NCBI RefSeq assembly: GCF_963422355.1 | Contig: NC_085085.1 | Coordinates: forward strand, 82,650-146,649 | Length of the DNA stretch: 64,000 bases | Reading direction: 5' to 3' | Source: Corticium candelabrum | Taxonomy: Eukaryota > Porifera > Homoscleromorpha > Homosclerophorida > Plakinidae | Program-made: the position numbers and the translations under genes | Shown: positions 48,283 to 60,160 of the stretch, in pieces | How positions within the stretch are numbered: the first letter of the stretch is position 1 | Layout of the letters: the number at the start of each line of letters is the position of its first letter | Notes under the pieces: generated by a model | What the model saw: the letters and a program-made list of their open reading frames with translations, nothing else | Databases searched by the model: none | What the model was told of the DNA's origin: nothing

Positions 48283-51200
48283 ATGGCGTTTGAATTGGCC
48301 GCAACACCGTTTAGACGTCTTAAGCTAGCGTCGTTTGCTCCTCTAATGTACGAGAGTGCATTTCCAACTGTGCTAATGTTGACTGCAAGTCTAATAGTAG
48401 TTTTTATTGTTCTTTCCAGTTCAGCAGAGAGAGCTGTCTGTCCGAAGTGCAAATCATCTCGTAAATACTTTTGCTACACGTGCTTTATTCCTGTAGGAAT
48501 ATCAGAGTCTTCCTTACCGACAGTCGAATTGCCGCTGCAGGTCGACATGTGCGTATATGTGCCTAGAGTTCGTATACTGCATACTAGAATAATAGATATG
48601 ACAATCATGTTATATAGCGATGCATATGGAAATAGTATTTTCCCGGTTGTGTGACAAAACTGCATGTCTGGACAACGACGTATTATGTAATTGATTAAAA
48701 GATAGATTGAACTGAACTTATGGATTTTGCTCTTTGTCTGCCCATGAAAAAACAAACTTGTATAAATGTCAAGGCACATAGATATTTAATTAAGTTGTAT
48801 TGAATTTTAATTGGATGTGATGACTCTGTTATACATTAATTGCTTGACTGAGAATGGGTGACAGCCCACTGCAACTTTGATCATGCATGTTTGTGTGCTG
48901 TATGTGTGTCTACTGTTTCAAGTGAACTGTTACTCTGTTGATTTGTGTTGCGATAGCATAAGCACATCAGACCTTAAGAGTTTGCAAATCCAGCTAGCTA
49001 GCTGAGACCACTTTGGAAAAAGTGATGTAGCTAGAGATGAGGTAGAGCATCCAATTAACTCTGCATTCATTCGGCTGTCCTCAATCCTGTCAATACTAGA
49101 CTGATGAAAGTTTTATGGCAAATTATGAACATACTGTTATACAGTGATCACACCCAATTAAAATACTGTTATACACTACTTTCGTGGCTTTGTTTCTTCT
49201 CATCAAGCTTATACACTAGGGGTGTATTCGTTTGGGACTATCTTTTTCTGGAAAAGTCTAGGTTGGATAGAGTCAAAAGAGGCAGGGCACGTTTACCAAT
49301 CAAACAGAACTTTTCTGAAACGAGATAGATGAGGCGGTAACAGAACTATGCGCATGCGTAGAATCAGTGCCTGTGTCAGAATCACCCAGGTGTACGTGTT
49401 CTTTGTCGTAGCCGTTTCATCTACTTTTTCTACTGTTAGATTGGCTACTAACTCTTAGGAAGTTTGTTCTGCCGAACAAAAGAAATCAGCTGCCGTTCAA
49501 CTTTTGCGTGAGCAATCCAGAATAAGCGCAACTAGTGGTCTGGAAATGTTACACAAGGCTAGCGCGTTGAGTTGGAAGGTCAAAGCTGGTAGAGACACAA
49601 GTTTTACATGTCTAGGTGCTTTTTCTATCCTTTCTATCCGTACTGATAATAGGATGGGTTGGAAAGTCTATCCTCTCTATCCTTTTTTTGGAAACAGAAA
49701 AGTTACCAATCGAACAGCGTTAATACATTTCCAGTCTATCCGTTTCTGGAAAGGTTTGGGAAACTGTTCATTTTATCCGGAAAAGGAAAGGTGCCCAATC
49801 GAACACGCTAGCGGGCAAGTGATACATATATGTGACTTACATTTAACTGAAACTGTTATTGAAGTTTCAGTTTTCGTCTAAGTTATCATCAGGCATCCAT
49901 GTGCTATTTCTGTGACATATTTTCTTGTTGACCAGCACTCTTGTTTACTAGCACTTTTGTTGACCAGCACTCCAAACCTGTTGACTGTAGATCTCTGACT
50001 AATATAGAGGTTGTTCTTTTTAGTATTAGCTTGTAGGTTTAATGAAAGTTTTTCTGTGATAATAGTGTTTAGTTGCTCTAGAAGTGGCATTTTCTGCTCT
50101 AGGAATGACATTTTCTTTTTCAGAATAAAACACAGTTTGGAGAGAGTTGGGAAAAGCACGTCATCTCACGCACGAATTTTGTCTCCTCATTCAGTGAACA
50201 TTCATATCTACCCTGTGAGCTGGATACAATGGGATAATTTATTAGCAAGACAGTAATTGTCAATGTCATGTATTGCAGGACATCCCCAGCTATTCAGACA
50301 CAAACAAAGTTAGTGATGGAATGTGCATAATTATTTAGGAAACACATTGATATACATAGCACAGCTGCATCTAAAGTTGGAAATTAAGAATTGTCATCAG
50401 TAGGGAAGCAATCTATCCTGTTGTGGGATTCTGTTGTGGTTCTCCCTTAAGGCTGGTTCACAATATTGACGCTCACCTGAGCGTCAACATCAAAGACACC
50501 GCCTGCTGCATCCCTTGATGTTGAGGCTGACGCTGGAATAGGATTCATTTCTTATTGTGAACCAGGCTTTAGTCATGACACTACTAGTATCAAGGAACAA
50601 TACGCTGAGAGTGAACCTACTGTTGGTAATTAAGGCTTTGATTTGCACTATAACATAGAAAGATGGTTTTGAGTGATTAGTTGTTACAGTAGTTGTAAGT
50701 CTTATCAGTGGGACCTACATATTTCAGTAATTATAGTTTACACACACATGTACAGTTGTGAGTTGCATTACAATATAGGAAATATACAAATAAAATACCA
50801 TATTTGGACAGCCAATGTAAATGTCTGGGCAACACATGTAGGTGTACTTGGCTCCACTGCAAAAACTGCATATGTAGGTACGATCAGACTTACCAACAAG
50901 ATTTAAAATCTGAGCGACATGTATAGGCTGTTGTTATTTATGGTGCAGGCAGTTTTATATAAATCAGCAGCTTAAGGTGCATTAATCAAAATAATTGACT
51001 ATCTTGGTTTGTTCAGGTTCTACTCCTCTTTCCAGGCCCAGTTAGTAATACATGCTGTGTTCTTGTCGCTGATATGAACTCCCAGCATGTGCTATGTGCA
51101 GGAAACTCCTTCACTTGACTCATTGTTGCCAGGAAAGACTACAGAGCACAAGCAATGTTCTACTGGTGTTTCATCTGCCAAGAGGCAACGTTTACAAAGA

Positions 51201-51963
51201 CCGTTATGTGAGCGCCTTATCGTTGTTGATTCAACATGGTCACAAGCAAAACGAATAACAGCAGTATGTTTCAAATTCAATAACAAATGTAGTTGTGTTA
51301 CCTTACAGCATTTATTTCATAACTTAGGATGACCGACTGCATGATATCCCAAGAGTCCAACTGAAGCAAGCAGAGACATTCTTCTGGAGGTCAGACTTTT
51401 TCAAAACATGTCAGATCATATTCTGAGATATGAAATAAAGTGTACCAACTTTCCTTTCCCACCCTGATAGTATACACCAAGCCTGTTGACCCAATCCGTC
51501 CAAAGGATGCAAGGGTTCCCTCCCTGGCAACTGTACTCAATAGTGACATCATGTGATCCCTACTGAACGGCAGCGTATCATATTTATAGCTACACTCAGT
51601 TTTTAAGATTCAGTTCAGTCTTTTGAGGAATGTAAATTGTCTAAAATGCACGACTGCTCTGACAAACAAACCAGCATAGCAACTGATGTGTGAACAAAAT
51701 GATCATTTCACTTTCTCTTCAGAAAACAGAGTAAGCCAAGTCACTACCTTGCAACAATAGAGGCCATCTACTATTTCTTCAAGCAACTTCACGAACTACA
51801 AGAAGAAAGGTGCATCATAATTCATTTAACACGTGGCATGTTGTCTGACACAACCTACCCACATACTTTGTTTTGCAGGTCATATGATGGACAGTATGAT
51901 AACCTGCTGTACTTCTTTGCATTCCAGTATTTATTAATAAAGAATAAGAAGGAAACAAAATAA
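48283..51963 (+). CDS. DTWD1: DTWD1, tRNA-uridine aminocarboxypropyltransferase 1
   Basis: DTW-domain enzymes use S-adenosylmethionine to add a 3-amino-3-carboxypropyl group (acp3U) to tRNA; DTWD1 acts at D-loop position 20. Nine exons: 48283-48347, 48420-48548, 50124-50214, 50279-50308 (30 nt), 51017-51040 (24 nt), 51102-51263, 51328-51389, 51723-51809, 51879-51963. All are GT-AG and phase-matched, giving 244 aa. Visible motifs: CPKC ... FCYTCFIPV (zinc-binding-like), LPLQVDIIKH, HARILSPHSVNIHIYP, LLLFPGP, VVDSTW (the DxTW signature), FFWR, LATIEAIYYFF and GQYDNLLYFFAFQY near the C-terminus. The start has G at -3 and +4. The product is shorter than human DTWD1 (about 300 aa), mainly in the linker before DxTW. 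Confidence 0.93.
48549..50123 (+). other. DTWD1 intron 2
   Basis: 1.6 kb with one inverted-repeat element (about 49219-49810). No coding exon is recognised. Confidence 0.65.
49219..49810. mobile_element. Inverted-repeat element (GTGTTCGATTGGG-type ends)
   Basis: The left end GGGGTGTATTCGTTTGGG pairs imperfectly with the right end CCCAATCGAACACGC. Repeated CTGGAAAAG/TCTATCC and ACCAATCRAACAG motifs occur inside both halves. It is a diverged MITE without coding capacity; borders are approximate. Confidence 0.5.
50450..50568. mobile_element. 119-bp TTA-flanked hairpin MITE
   Basis: TIRs AGGCTGGTTCACAATATTG at the left, with the imperfect complement ATTGTGAACCAGGCT at the right, flanked by TTA (50447-50449, 50569-50571). 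It contains TGACGCTCACCTGAGCGTCA. It resembles the ends of 45779-46391, so it is probably a related PIF/Harbinger-like family. It lies in DTWD1 intron 4. Confidence 0.75.
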
Positions 51964-52253
51964 CAATATTAACTTTTACCTGTGAAATAAAATGTGTGCT
52001 AAATGAACCATGAACTCACCAAGTAAAACAGATCGTTAATTACAGTCAACCAAATGTAATGGTTGAAGTCACATTAACCAGCGCAGGAGATCCCGATCCC
52101 ATCACATTTCCCTTATGAAAGAATCTCTACATTGTACTCACATGTCATATTCACTGTTAAATTAAGTTTATCAATCTTCGTGACATCAAATTGGTCCTCT
52201 TCCAAGATGTGAATAGGTGACTTTCCTATTGCTTAGCAGAACCCAACAGAAAC

Positions 52254-52289
<36 letters not shown>

Positions 52290-52542
52290 AGTCCATGTGT
52301 TCACCATATCTGATATTTCCACCAATCATTTGCATAAACAGGAATTGCCTATTTTGAAACTCATGGTCTTTCCAAACCAATTGAATTACTAGTATTTATA
52401 ACACACAGCCACATAGCCAAAGAACACAATTCTGGATGAATATTCAATGTTCAGTTCAAATTGTAATGGAATGCCAATGACGGCTTTGCAATTAGTTTGG
52501 TGGAAATTCGTGTAACTACGAGCAACACAGCATTTGTGACAT
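51964..52542. other. Convergent intergenic region DTWD1/MMS19
   Basis: Only 579 bp separate the two stop codons. It holds the 3' UTRs and a short (CA)n at 52255-52284. A minus-strand AATAAA equivalent (TTTATT on +) lies inside DTWD1 exon 9 at 51930-51935, so the two transcripts might overlap. Confidence 0.6.
51986..51991 (+). terminator. Candidate poly(A) signal of DTWD1
   Basis: AATAAA 23 bp after the TAA stop at 51961-51963. Confidence 0.55.
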
Positions 52543-54698
52543 TTACCATTCTCCTCGACATTTGACTGCTTCTTTCCTCACCAGTCGTTTCTTATCATCA
52601 AGAGTTGCAGCTAATGCTCTGATAACTTTCAATCGAAATGGGAAAACCTAAATTATCCATTCAATAACCCAGGTGCAGTCAAATGCCCAGTACGTAGTCA
52701 TAAAACAACAGACCAGGTGATGTGGAAGAACTGTCATTAAACCTAGGCACTGCAAAGCTGATATCCTCACTTTCTAGAATACATGTAATGCAGCATAAAT
52801 AACAACCTTGAGTACCACATTGCTTTATCACCATTTGTTGAGGTTGTTGTGCTAATGAAAGTAAAGAAGGCATGAGTGAAGTCAAGTGCTGACTGATAAT
52901 GAGTGGAGCATCACGAACAAGTGAACAAAGAGTAGAAAGTGTTGAGGTCTTCAAGCTTAACTCAGGCAAAGACAGGGACTGGATAAGAAGAGGCATTACC
53001 TACAAGTAAACAAAAAATCTATGACAAAACCGTTCTCACTATGTGATACAAAAGAACTTTGTGAACAAAGGCATAGGGAAATTTATTAAATAGCAGATAG
53101 ATATCGGCATATTGCAACAATGTGATCACCACGACAAGAATGGACTGGATCTCCTAAACTGTGTCTACCACTCCTCTAACTGTGACACACTGTACTGAAC
53201 TGCAGCATCCTCCACAGTCATATTACATTGTCTACATTCACTCTGTCTGTCGCTACCATTTCTGACTTTCATCTCATAATACATAATATTTTTCTTCATC
53301 TGCATGTCGTCACTTGATGTCTCCTACATAGTTTCTGCAAGTACTAATAAAACAATAACCACATACAAATCATGGAATCCAAGTAGATTCAAATGCAATG
53401 TACAATTAACTGTCATCTTGAATCTACTTGCAAGCTGACAAGATGACAACAAACAATAGGACAATCACCAAGTTTTTAAACATTTGAAAGAAAGACTAGA
53501 CAAAAAACTGACAGTACACAACAACAAACACAAGTACAACACTTGTATTGTGCAAAATCCTGACCAGTTGTAACTCTGCCAAAAGAACTTGCTTGGGAAC
53601 AGACTGTAAAACATACGATAGTGCCTTCACAAATGGACTCTTGCTCCCTGATAAATTCAAATGAAACAAGTCATTCACATTGCAACAAAAAATTCCATCC
53701 AGTGTCACTGACTGTGTAAATGTACTAGTAACAAGCAACAAACACAAAACATCAGAACGTAACTCGGTCAAATGAGCTCGTGTTGTCTACTAAACCAATA
53801 AATATGGTAAGCATATTATCACACTGTTTTATGTAGAATTCAATGACACATCCTCACACTGTTTACATAAAATTCAATGACAACAGTAACGCAATGAAAG
53901 GAAAGGATTAACTCAAAACATGCTGAAAATACAGTGCAATAAATTAAATAATAAAGCCTACCATACAATAACATAACATCTCAACCAACTATAGAAGATG
54001 ACAAAGTTATAACAAACCTTGAGCTCTATTAAAACCATCCACTAGTATTGGCACAGTTTCAATGAAAAACTTCTGACGAAACATCAACTGCAAATTCAAG
54101 ACTAACAATATAGGTTCTACATTTATACAAGTTTCAATTTGTCACTCACTCGACTATTACACACTGTTGTATTAGACATTACGTCTGGACAATCAGACAA
54201 AATAATACAGAAACCATCAGCTGCAGCTTCACCAAGTTGAGATGAAAACAAGCTAATGAGCTAAAAAATATCATGTCACAAGATCAAATAAATATATATA
54301 TATATTTGATAGACCAAAACAGACCTTATCAACCATTGGTTTTGCTAAATCATGTGACCTCATCACTAATGCTTTACACAACTATTCAACACAAAACAAT
54401 AATGTCCATCACGAGTGATGATCAAAGTGCATGATAAAAATGATCTGACCCACAACAGTACAGTAAGTTCTTTTAGCTGAATTGCAGTAAAGCAATTTTC
54501 ATCACTACTCGACCACGAAAACAAATTCTCTGACACAAGGTCAACATACACACGCAACTCTTCTTCTAAACACAATAAACTACTATAATAGGCATGTACA
54601 GTTAAGCCACTTCATTTCATCTCTGTCTATCTGTCTACCTGTCTGTCTGTCAGTTTGTCAATCAGTCTCATTCCTCACTGTTCTTGAAACAATAGTAT

Positions 54699-54779
<81 letters not shown>

Positions 54780-55662
54780 ACAGTTTGAAACTTCAGCAAA
54801 CCTGCTGATTATGCTAATAGTTTACATGACATGTCAGTAAATGTTGTCTAGCTACTATTATTAATGTATCAATCTAAGTCTGCAGTGACAATATCAAGGG
54901 CACACATCATACCATCCTCCATCTTGTTTATTAGTCCTGCTAAGCATTTGGCCGCAGCAGTGCATGTTGGTTGATGTGTAGATGTGCAAGCCAATGACAC
55001 CAGTTGTCTGAGAAGTGTTGGTTCATCCTCGAAATGGATCTGTAGTTGCAAAATAATTAAAACCCAACAACCCACTAATAAATATTGATGTTAACATACA
55101 TCTTTACTGCAATGACACACAACTGCCATTAGCAGGGATACCAACTGAGTTTGATGAAAAGTGGAATTGGCCTAAAACAAAACAGTTTCATACGCTAATA
55201 ATCATAAAAGACAGCAAGCACTATCTTTGCCGATTTCAACCACACAAAAATTATTACCTTCAAGGGCTCAAACCTTTGCACTGGATTATAGTTAAACCAA
55301 ACATTCGCCCTTGTGCTTTTACCATTTACAAACAAGTCTGACACACACTGAACCACTCTGTCTTGAGAGCTACAAAAATTAATCAACATTACAGCAATAT
55401 TTTGAACATGAGGTAGAAAGACCATACCTTGCATCTAATGCTAACATCACATTTCTAATACAGGAACAAACAGCAGCAAGTGTTTCAAGTTTATCATAGA
55501 TATTCCACTTAGCAGGACATTCTGTCATAACACAAGAGGCAACAAGTAAGCAACTACCACCATAGATTATATACAGTACATATATAGGAGAGTGCACACT
55601 CATGAGCATGCACGCATGCATGCACTCACGTAAGCACAGCTAGATCATGCACACACGTGCAT

Positions 55663-55718
<56 letters not shown>

Positions 55719-55856
55719 CACTTGATACATGCGTACAGAATACATTTCAAAATATTCATGTCTGACCTTGAGTTGCTTCATAGACTGGCTTTGCTATTAG
55801 ATGTGGCAATAAATGCTGCTCTATATATCCAATTATCTCAACATCATGAATGTGAG
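52543..55856 (-). CDS. MMS19 C-terminal exons
   Basis: Exons in transcript order: 55856-55767, 55521-55428, 55369-55258, about 55172-55101, 55039-54913, 54565-54450, 54381-54325, 54260-54150, 54087-54018, 53647-53565, 52999-52832, 52773-52714, 52647-52543. They encode the conserved C-terminal HEAT region: PTCTAAAKCLAGLINK, TVLLWLCKALVMRSHDLAKP, GEAAADGFCIILSDCPDV, FVKALSYVLQSVPKQVLLAE, VRISALQCLGLMTVLP, and the terminal VIRALAATLDDKKRLVRKEA. The C-terminal part of MMS19 is known to contact the other CIA subunits. The border near 55172 is uncertain by one base. Confidence 0.9.
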
Positions 55857-58800
55857 CTACCAAACAACAGAAATCATTTGCAATAAAATATCTTCAATAA
55901 TCAAATTACTTTAATCAAGCAATGCTTAGAGTGTAGTTTGCAATAAGTGATACTGAAGTAACATAATTTGCAACAACCACAACTGAACTCCACAATCACC
56001 AATTCAGGTGTTATCTAGTGCTAGTCATTTACATCCTAGTCTTTCCAATCTCCTACTACAACCCGATAAACTCTACTCTGAACGTATCCAATAAAAAGAT
56101 ACAAAACTATGCAAGACAAACTCAACGGTTTCTCATGATACTGTTTGCCCAAATAAAAATAACCCCAAACAAATAATAGTTTCTCCTGCATGTTTTCAAT
56201 AGCACTGCCTCTGTGTTGCCACACAACTCTACTTCCATCCACAATACACAAATATGATCATGATGAGACATTCTGCTTCTCCAAACTAAGTACACACACT
56301 CTGCATTTGCAACATTCAGTCGTGTATGTGCTGCATGTGCAGTGATTACTCACATGTAATGCTATAGAAATACAAACACAGTGCATACACATTTGCCACA
56401 GATTAAAGATGGTTATAGTGGTAGTATAAACAGGAAAAACAAACTACAAAAACTCATAAATTTCTTGTGCTGCTACAAACATGGCCTTAATAATCAGGCA
56501 TGCCCACTCATGCAAACAGTACTAGTGCAACCTTTCACTACGTACCAATAAAACAATAATTACAGTACCGGCAATAAGTAACCTAACATTTTTATCGTAT
56601 GCGTATCGTATCGTATCGTATCCTATTGCGTATCGTATCGTATTGCCTATCGTATCGTATTGCGTATCATAGCGTATCGTATATCGTATTGCGTATCATA
56701 TATCGTACCATCTGGTATCTTATCTTAATTGTATCATATATCATATTGCGTATTGTATATCCTATGGATGGTATCTTATCTTAATTGTATGGTATCATCT
56801 TTTATCTTATCCTATCCTACATGGTATCTTTTATCGTATCGTATGATATCCTATCCTATCGTATCGTATCGTATCGTATCGTATCGTATCGTATCCTATC
56901 GTATCCTATCGTATCGTATCGTATCGTATCGCTGTCAGCTTACTTATTGCCGGTACTGTAGCTCACACATTACAGATTTCTTCTGAAAACGTGTCCTTCA
57001 GGTCACACAAAATTACCAGCACATCAAACAAGGCAGCATGCACCTAATAGTAACCTATGTAAATGCTCAAGAGTTGATAAACTAGCCAGATTTTGCAAGT
57101 ACAATTTCAACACAATTGAATTTGTTGATTATGGTAATTTTTAATTAATTAATTACATAATTGTGAGTTCTAGAAAAATGATCATAATCATAGCTAGCAC
57201 AATCATCCACAATAAGCATCTCACCATCATTTAGTTTATCAAACCAAATAAACAATCATCAAACACACAAAGATGACCTTGCACTATAGATGCTAATGAT
57301 GTAAAGGCACACACTGCTATCGATGTCAACTGCTGCTGGTTTTCATCGCCTAATAAATATTCATTTCATTAAATGACATCAAACCACAAAGACTGTCAGA
57401 TACAAATATTTGCTTACTTTGACTACAGAGATCTACTCGAGCCAAGATTTCAGGAACAGTAACTTGGACAATGTCCACATGAACAGATACAGCAGACAGA
57501 CAAGTCAGCGTATTGACAGTATTACCAGCTGTACATCAATCACTCATCTAACTATCCAATAGCAACAAACAAATGTGTGGGCTACAGACAGTGTCTGCAT
57601 GTTACAGTACAGCCCATGTCAAATCACCTGAATTAGAATCATGATTTAACAGAATAGGCAATGTCTCCTTTTGTACAACTAATGGTGACTTGCGACCAAC
57701 AACAGACAGAGCATTGAGAGCCTCAGACTTTACAATGTCTTGAACATCTTCTAGCAGCAACTGAGTAATGTGATGTGTAATAGCCAACTCCTACGTTAAA
57801 CACAAATAGATAGCAAACACAAAACTAATTGACAAGCAGGCAGGCAGGCACACGGATTAACAGCAAAAGAGCAAAAGATATCAATTATTAAAACAACTGA
57901 GAACTAAAGTGGTCTTGATTATATTATATTATACAAAACTACTAGTATTGTGGCTAGCAGTGTCTTGTGATGTAGCATTAAATGTAACATACCTACATTA
58001 ATATTATCAACAAATGCACTCATGTGTGTATGTACATGCATGCACTCATGCACCCATGCACCTACACCACTGCTATTACAAGCACGTACTTCTTCTTGCA
58101 TCAACAGTTGTGGCTGAGACAACAATGCAGCAAGACCAGACAATCCAACACAACACACAGAACCATCCGTGTGATTGAGAGTTGTGTAAAACAAAGTCAT
58201 CAAAGATTCCTTGAATGGCATCAGAGGACTGGTAACTATAACAGCCAAAAACAATTAAGAAAGAAACCTACAGTCACTAGTAGTAATACTAATTATTAGG
58301 CATGCCTCTTCAACATCAGTACTATGCCAAACAAAGTCATCTGTTGGTAACACCTTACCATCAAGAGAATCAGAAAACTTCATAGTTGCCTTCAAAAGAG
58401 AAAGAACAATTTCGAGAAGGTTTCGTTGATGAACAGCCTTGTACATAAATCATTAAACACTTAGCAAACTAAACACAACAGAGTCATAACTACTGTACTT
58501 AACTTGATAGTAACTGTTAATCAAAACATGCACTAAATATAATAATTTTAGTAGTTCCAGTAACTTGTCACATCATCTAATCTTTTTCATGTGCCAACAC
58601 GCATGCTTCACGAACATGAACATGGACAGACTGTAAAACAGGAAATATCTTACTAATGAAACATAAATATGTCTTCATTTCAATATCGATCCGTGTAAGT
58701 ATCACAATAAACTACATCAGCCACATCACAACACAGACCTGCATAGTTTCAGTGTATTTGCTTAACAGCACTGGCATTGCAGCACTCAATACAGCAACAC

Positions 58801-60118
58801 ACGTTGGATCTACAAGATACCAACTAAAGTATTTGCGCAAATCTGCAATCCATGCAATGAACACACCCGCAGCTGCTGCTATAGCCTGCAGTACACGTCC
58901 ACTTGGTTTGATAAGTCGAAGTGAAGGCTCTTTCAGATGCTCGATGCACTCTAATTACACACAAAAAATACTATCAACAAACGCTAACACAGTTGTCGAT
59001 CTTAACTGTAGATACTGACGTTACCTTTAAGAATTATCTGAAGAAATTTATCCAATGCATTTGAAGAGCCAGAATGCTACCAACAACCACATGTGACCTT
59101 TAATTTCAATGAGTACACACTACATGTAATAATAGATACTAGAAGCTGTAGCTCATGCCTCTAAAATACAAACTATCAACTCCCTACAATAGAACAGTAA
59201 CACAAAATCAATAACTATTATTACACCCCACATCAATTCAATATCGCATCAACTATATATGTACTGAGTCTGTATATAACTAATGTGATTGATAAAACAA
59301 TGAGCATTAGCAGCTACTACTACTACTACTAACTGTAAGTCTAGCAAGGCAATCTTATAAATTACTGTACCTAATGGCATGTCATATAACTTAAAGATCA
59401 ACACAACATTACGATAACAACACATTTGTCATCATTGGAATATCATCCGCAAAGCTTCAACTCCATACATGTCCATCTCTAGAGGATCTGCCTGACATAA
59501 TACACAACACTGTCCATAGTAAACGTTGAATATGTCCGTACAAATGCTAGTGCAAGTCACGTATGCATGTAACTTTGTCTTGGCAAACATTATTGCATAT
59601 TGACATAAATATTTGCATTTATCATAATTACAGTGACAAGCCCAGATGCCATGTTTCTTGTTATAATTTGTAAAGCACTGATTGCCGATTCCTGAAACAC
59701 AACATCACAACCACTCACTACAAGTGCATCAAGTAAGTCCTAAGAATGCCATTCCACCTCAACATCTGCAAACCCTGGTTGAAAAACCTAAACCAAAATT
59801 GTATAAATTACATGCTGTTCTTCATGCATGATGTAGAGCACAAGACACACTACCATTACTACAACATTTGTACCTCTTGCCTAATTGCTCTCCATAATTC
59901 TTCAGAAAACAAGCTAAAGTCCTCAGCATTATACGTTTGAGCACATGCCACCTAAACAAAAAGCATGTCTATTTATTCGTTTGTGTGTTCGTTTTCATCC
60001 AGTTGTGTGTGTGTGTGTGTGTGTGTGTGCACGCGCGTGCGCACACACGCATGCATGAGCATGTAGTAATGATACAATATAAAACTACTATTACTACATG
60101 CACCACACACGCACACAT

Positions 60119-60160
<42 letters not shown>

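Noticed and set aside
48348..48419. Hydrophobic stretch (ESAFPTVLMLTASLIVVFIVL) as a DTWD1 membrane segment
   Set aside because: It is better explained as a 72-bp GT-AG intron that happens to be open. DTWD1 proteins have no membrane segment, and splicing joins FAPL to ISAERAVCPKC.
51041..51101. Reading straight on from FPGP into VSNTCCVLVADMNSQH in DTWD1
   Set aside because: That frame stops at once after the LCAGNSFT stretch. A GTTAGT...TGTGCAG intron of 61 bp restores FPGP-ETPSLDSLLP and the DSTW exon frame.
53726..53786. Possible extra MMS19 exon (TTRAHLTELRSDVL...)
   Set aside because: The neighbouring exons (54087-54018 and 53647-53565) already join in phase and match the family (NRAQGSKSPFVKALSYVL). 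The extra segment would interrupt a conserved stretch.
58278..58358. In-frame extension of MMS19 exon 58437-58359
   Set aside because: It would leave a 42-bp intron, shorter than any other here, and it breaks the match to the vertebrate protein at this junction.
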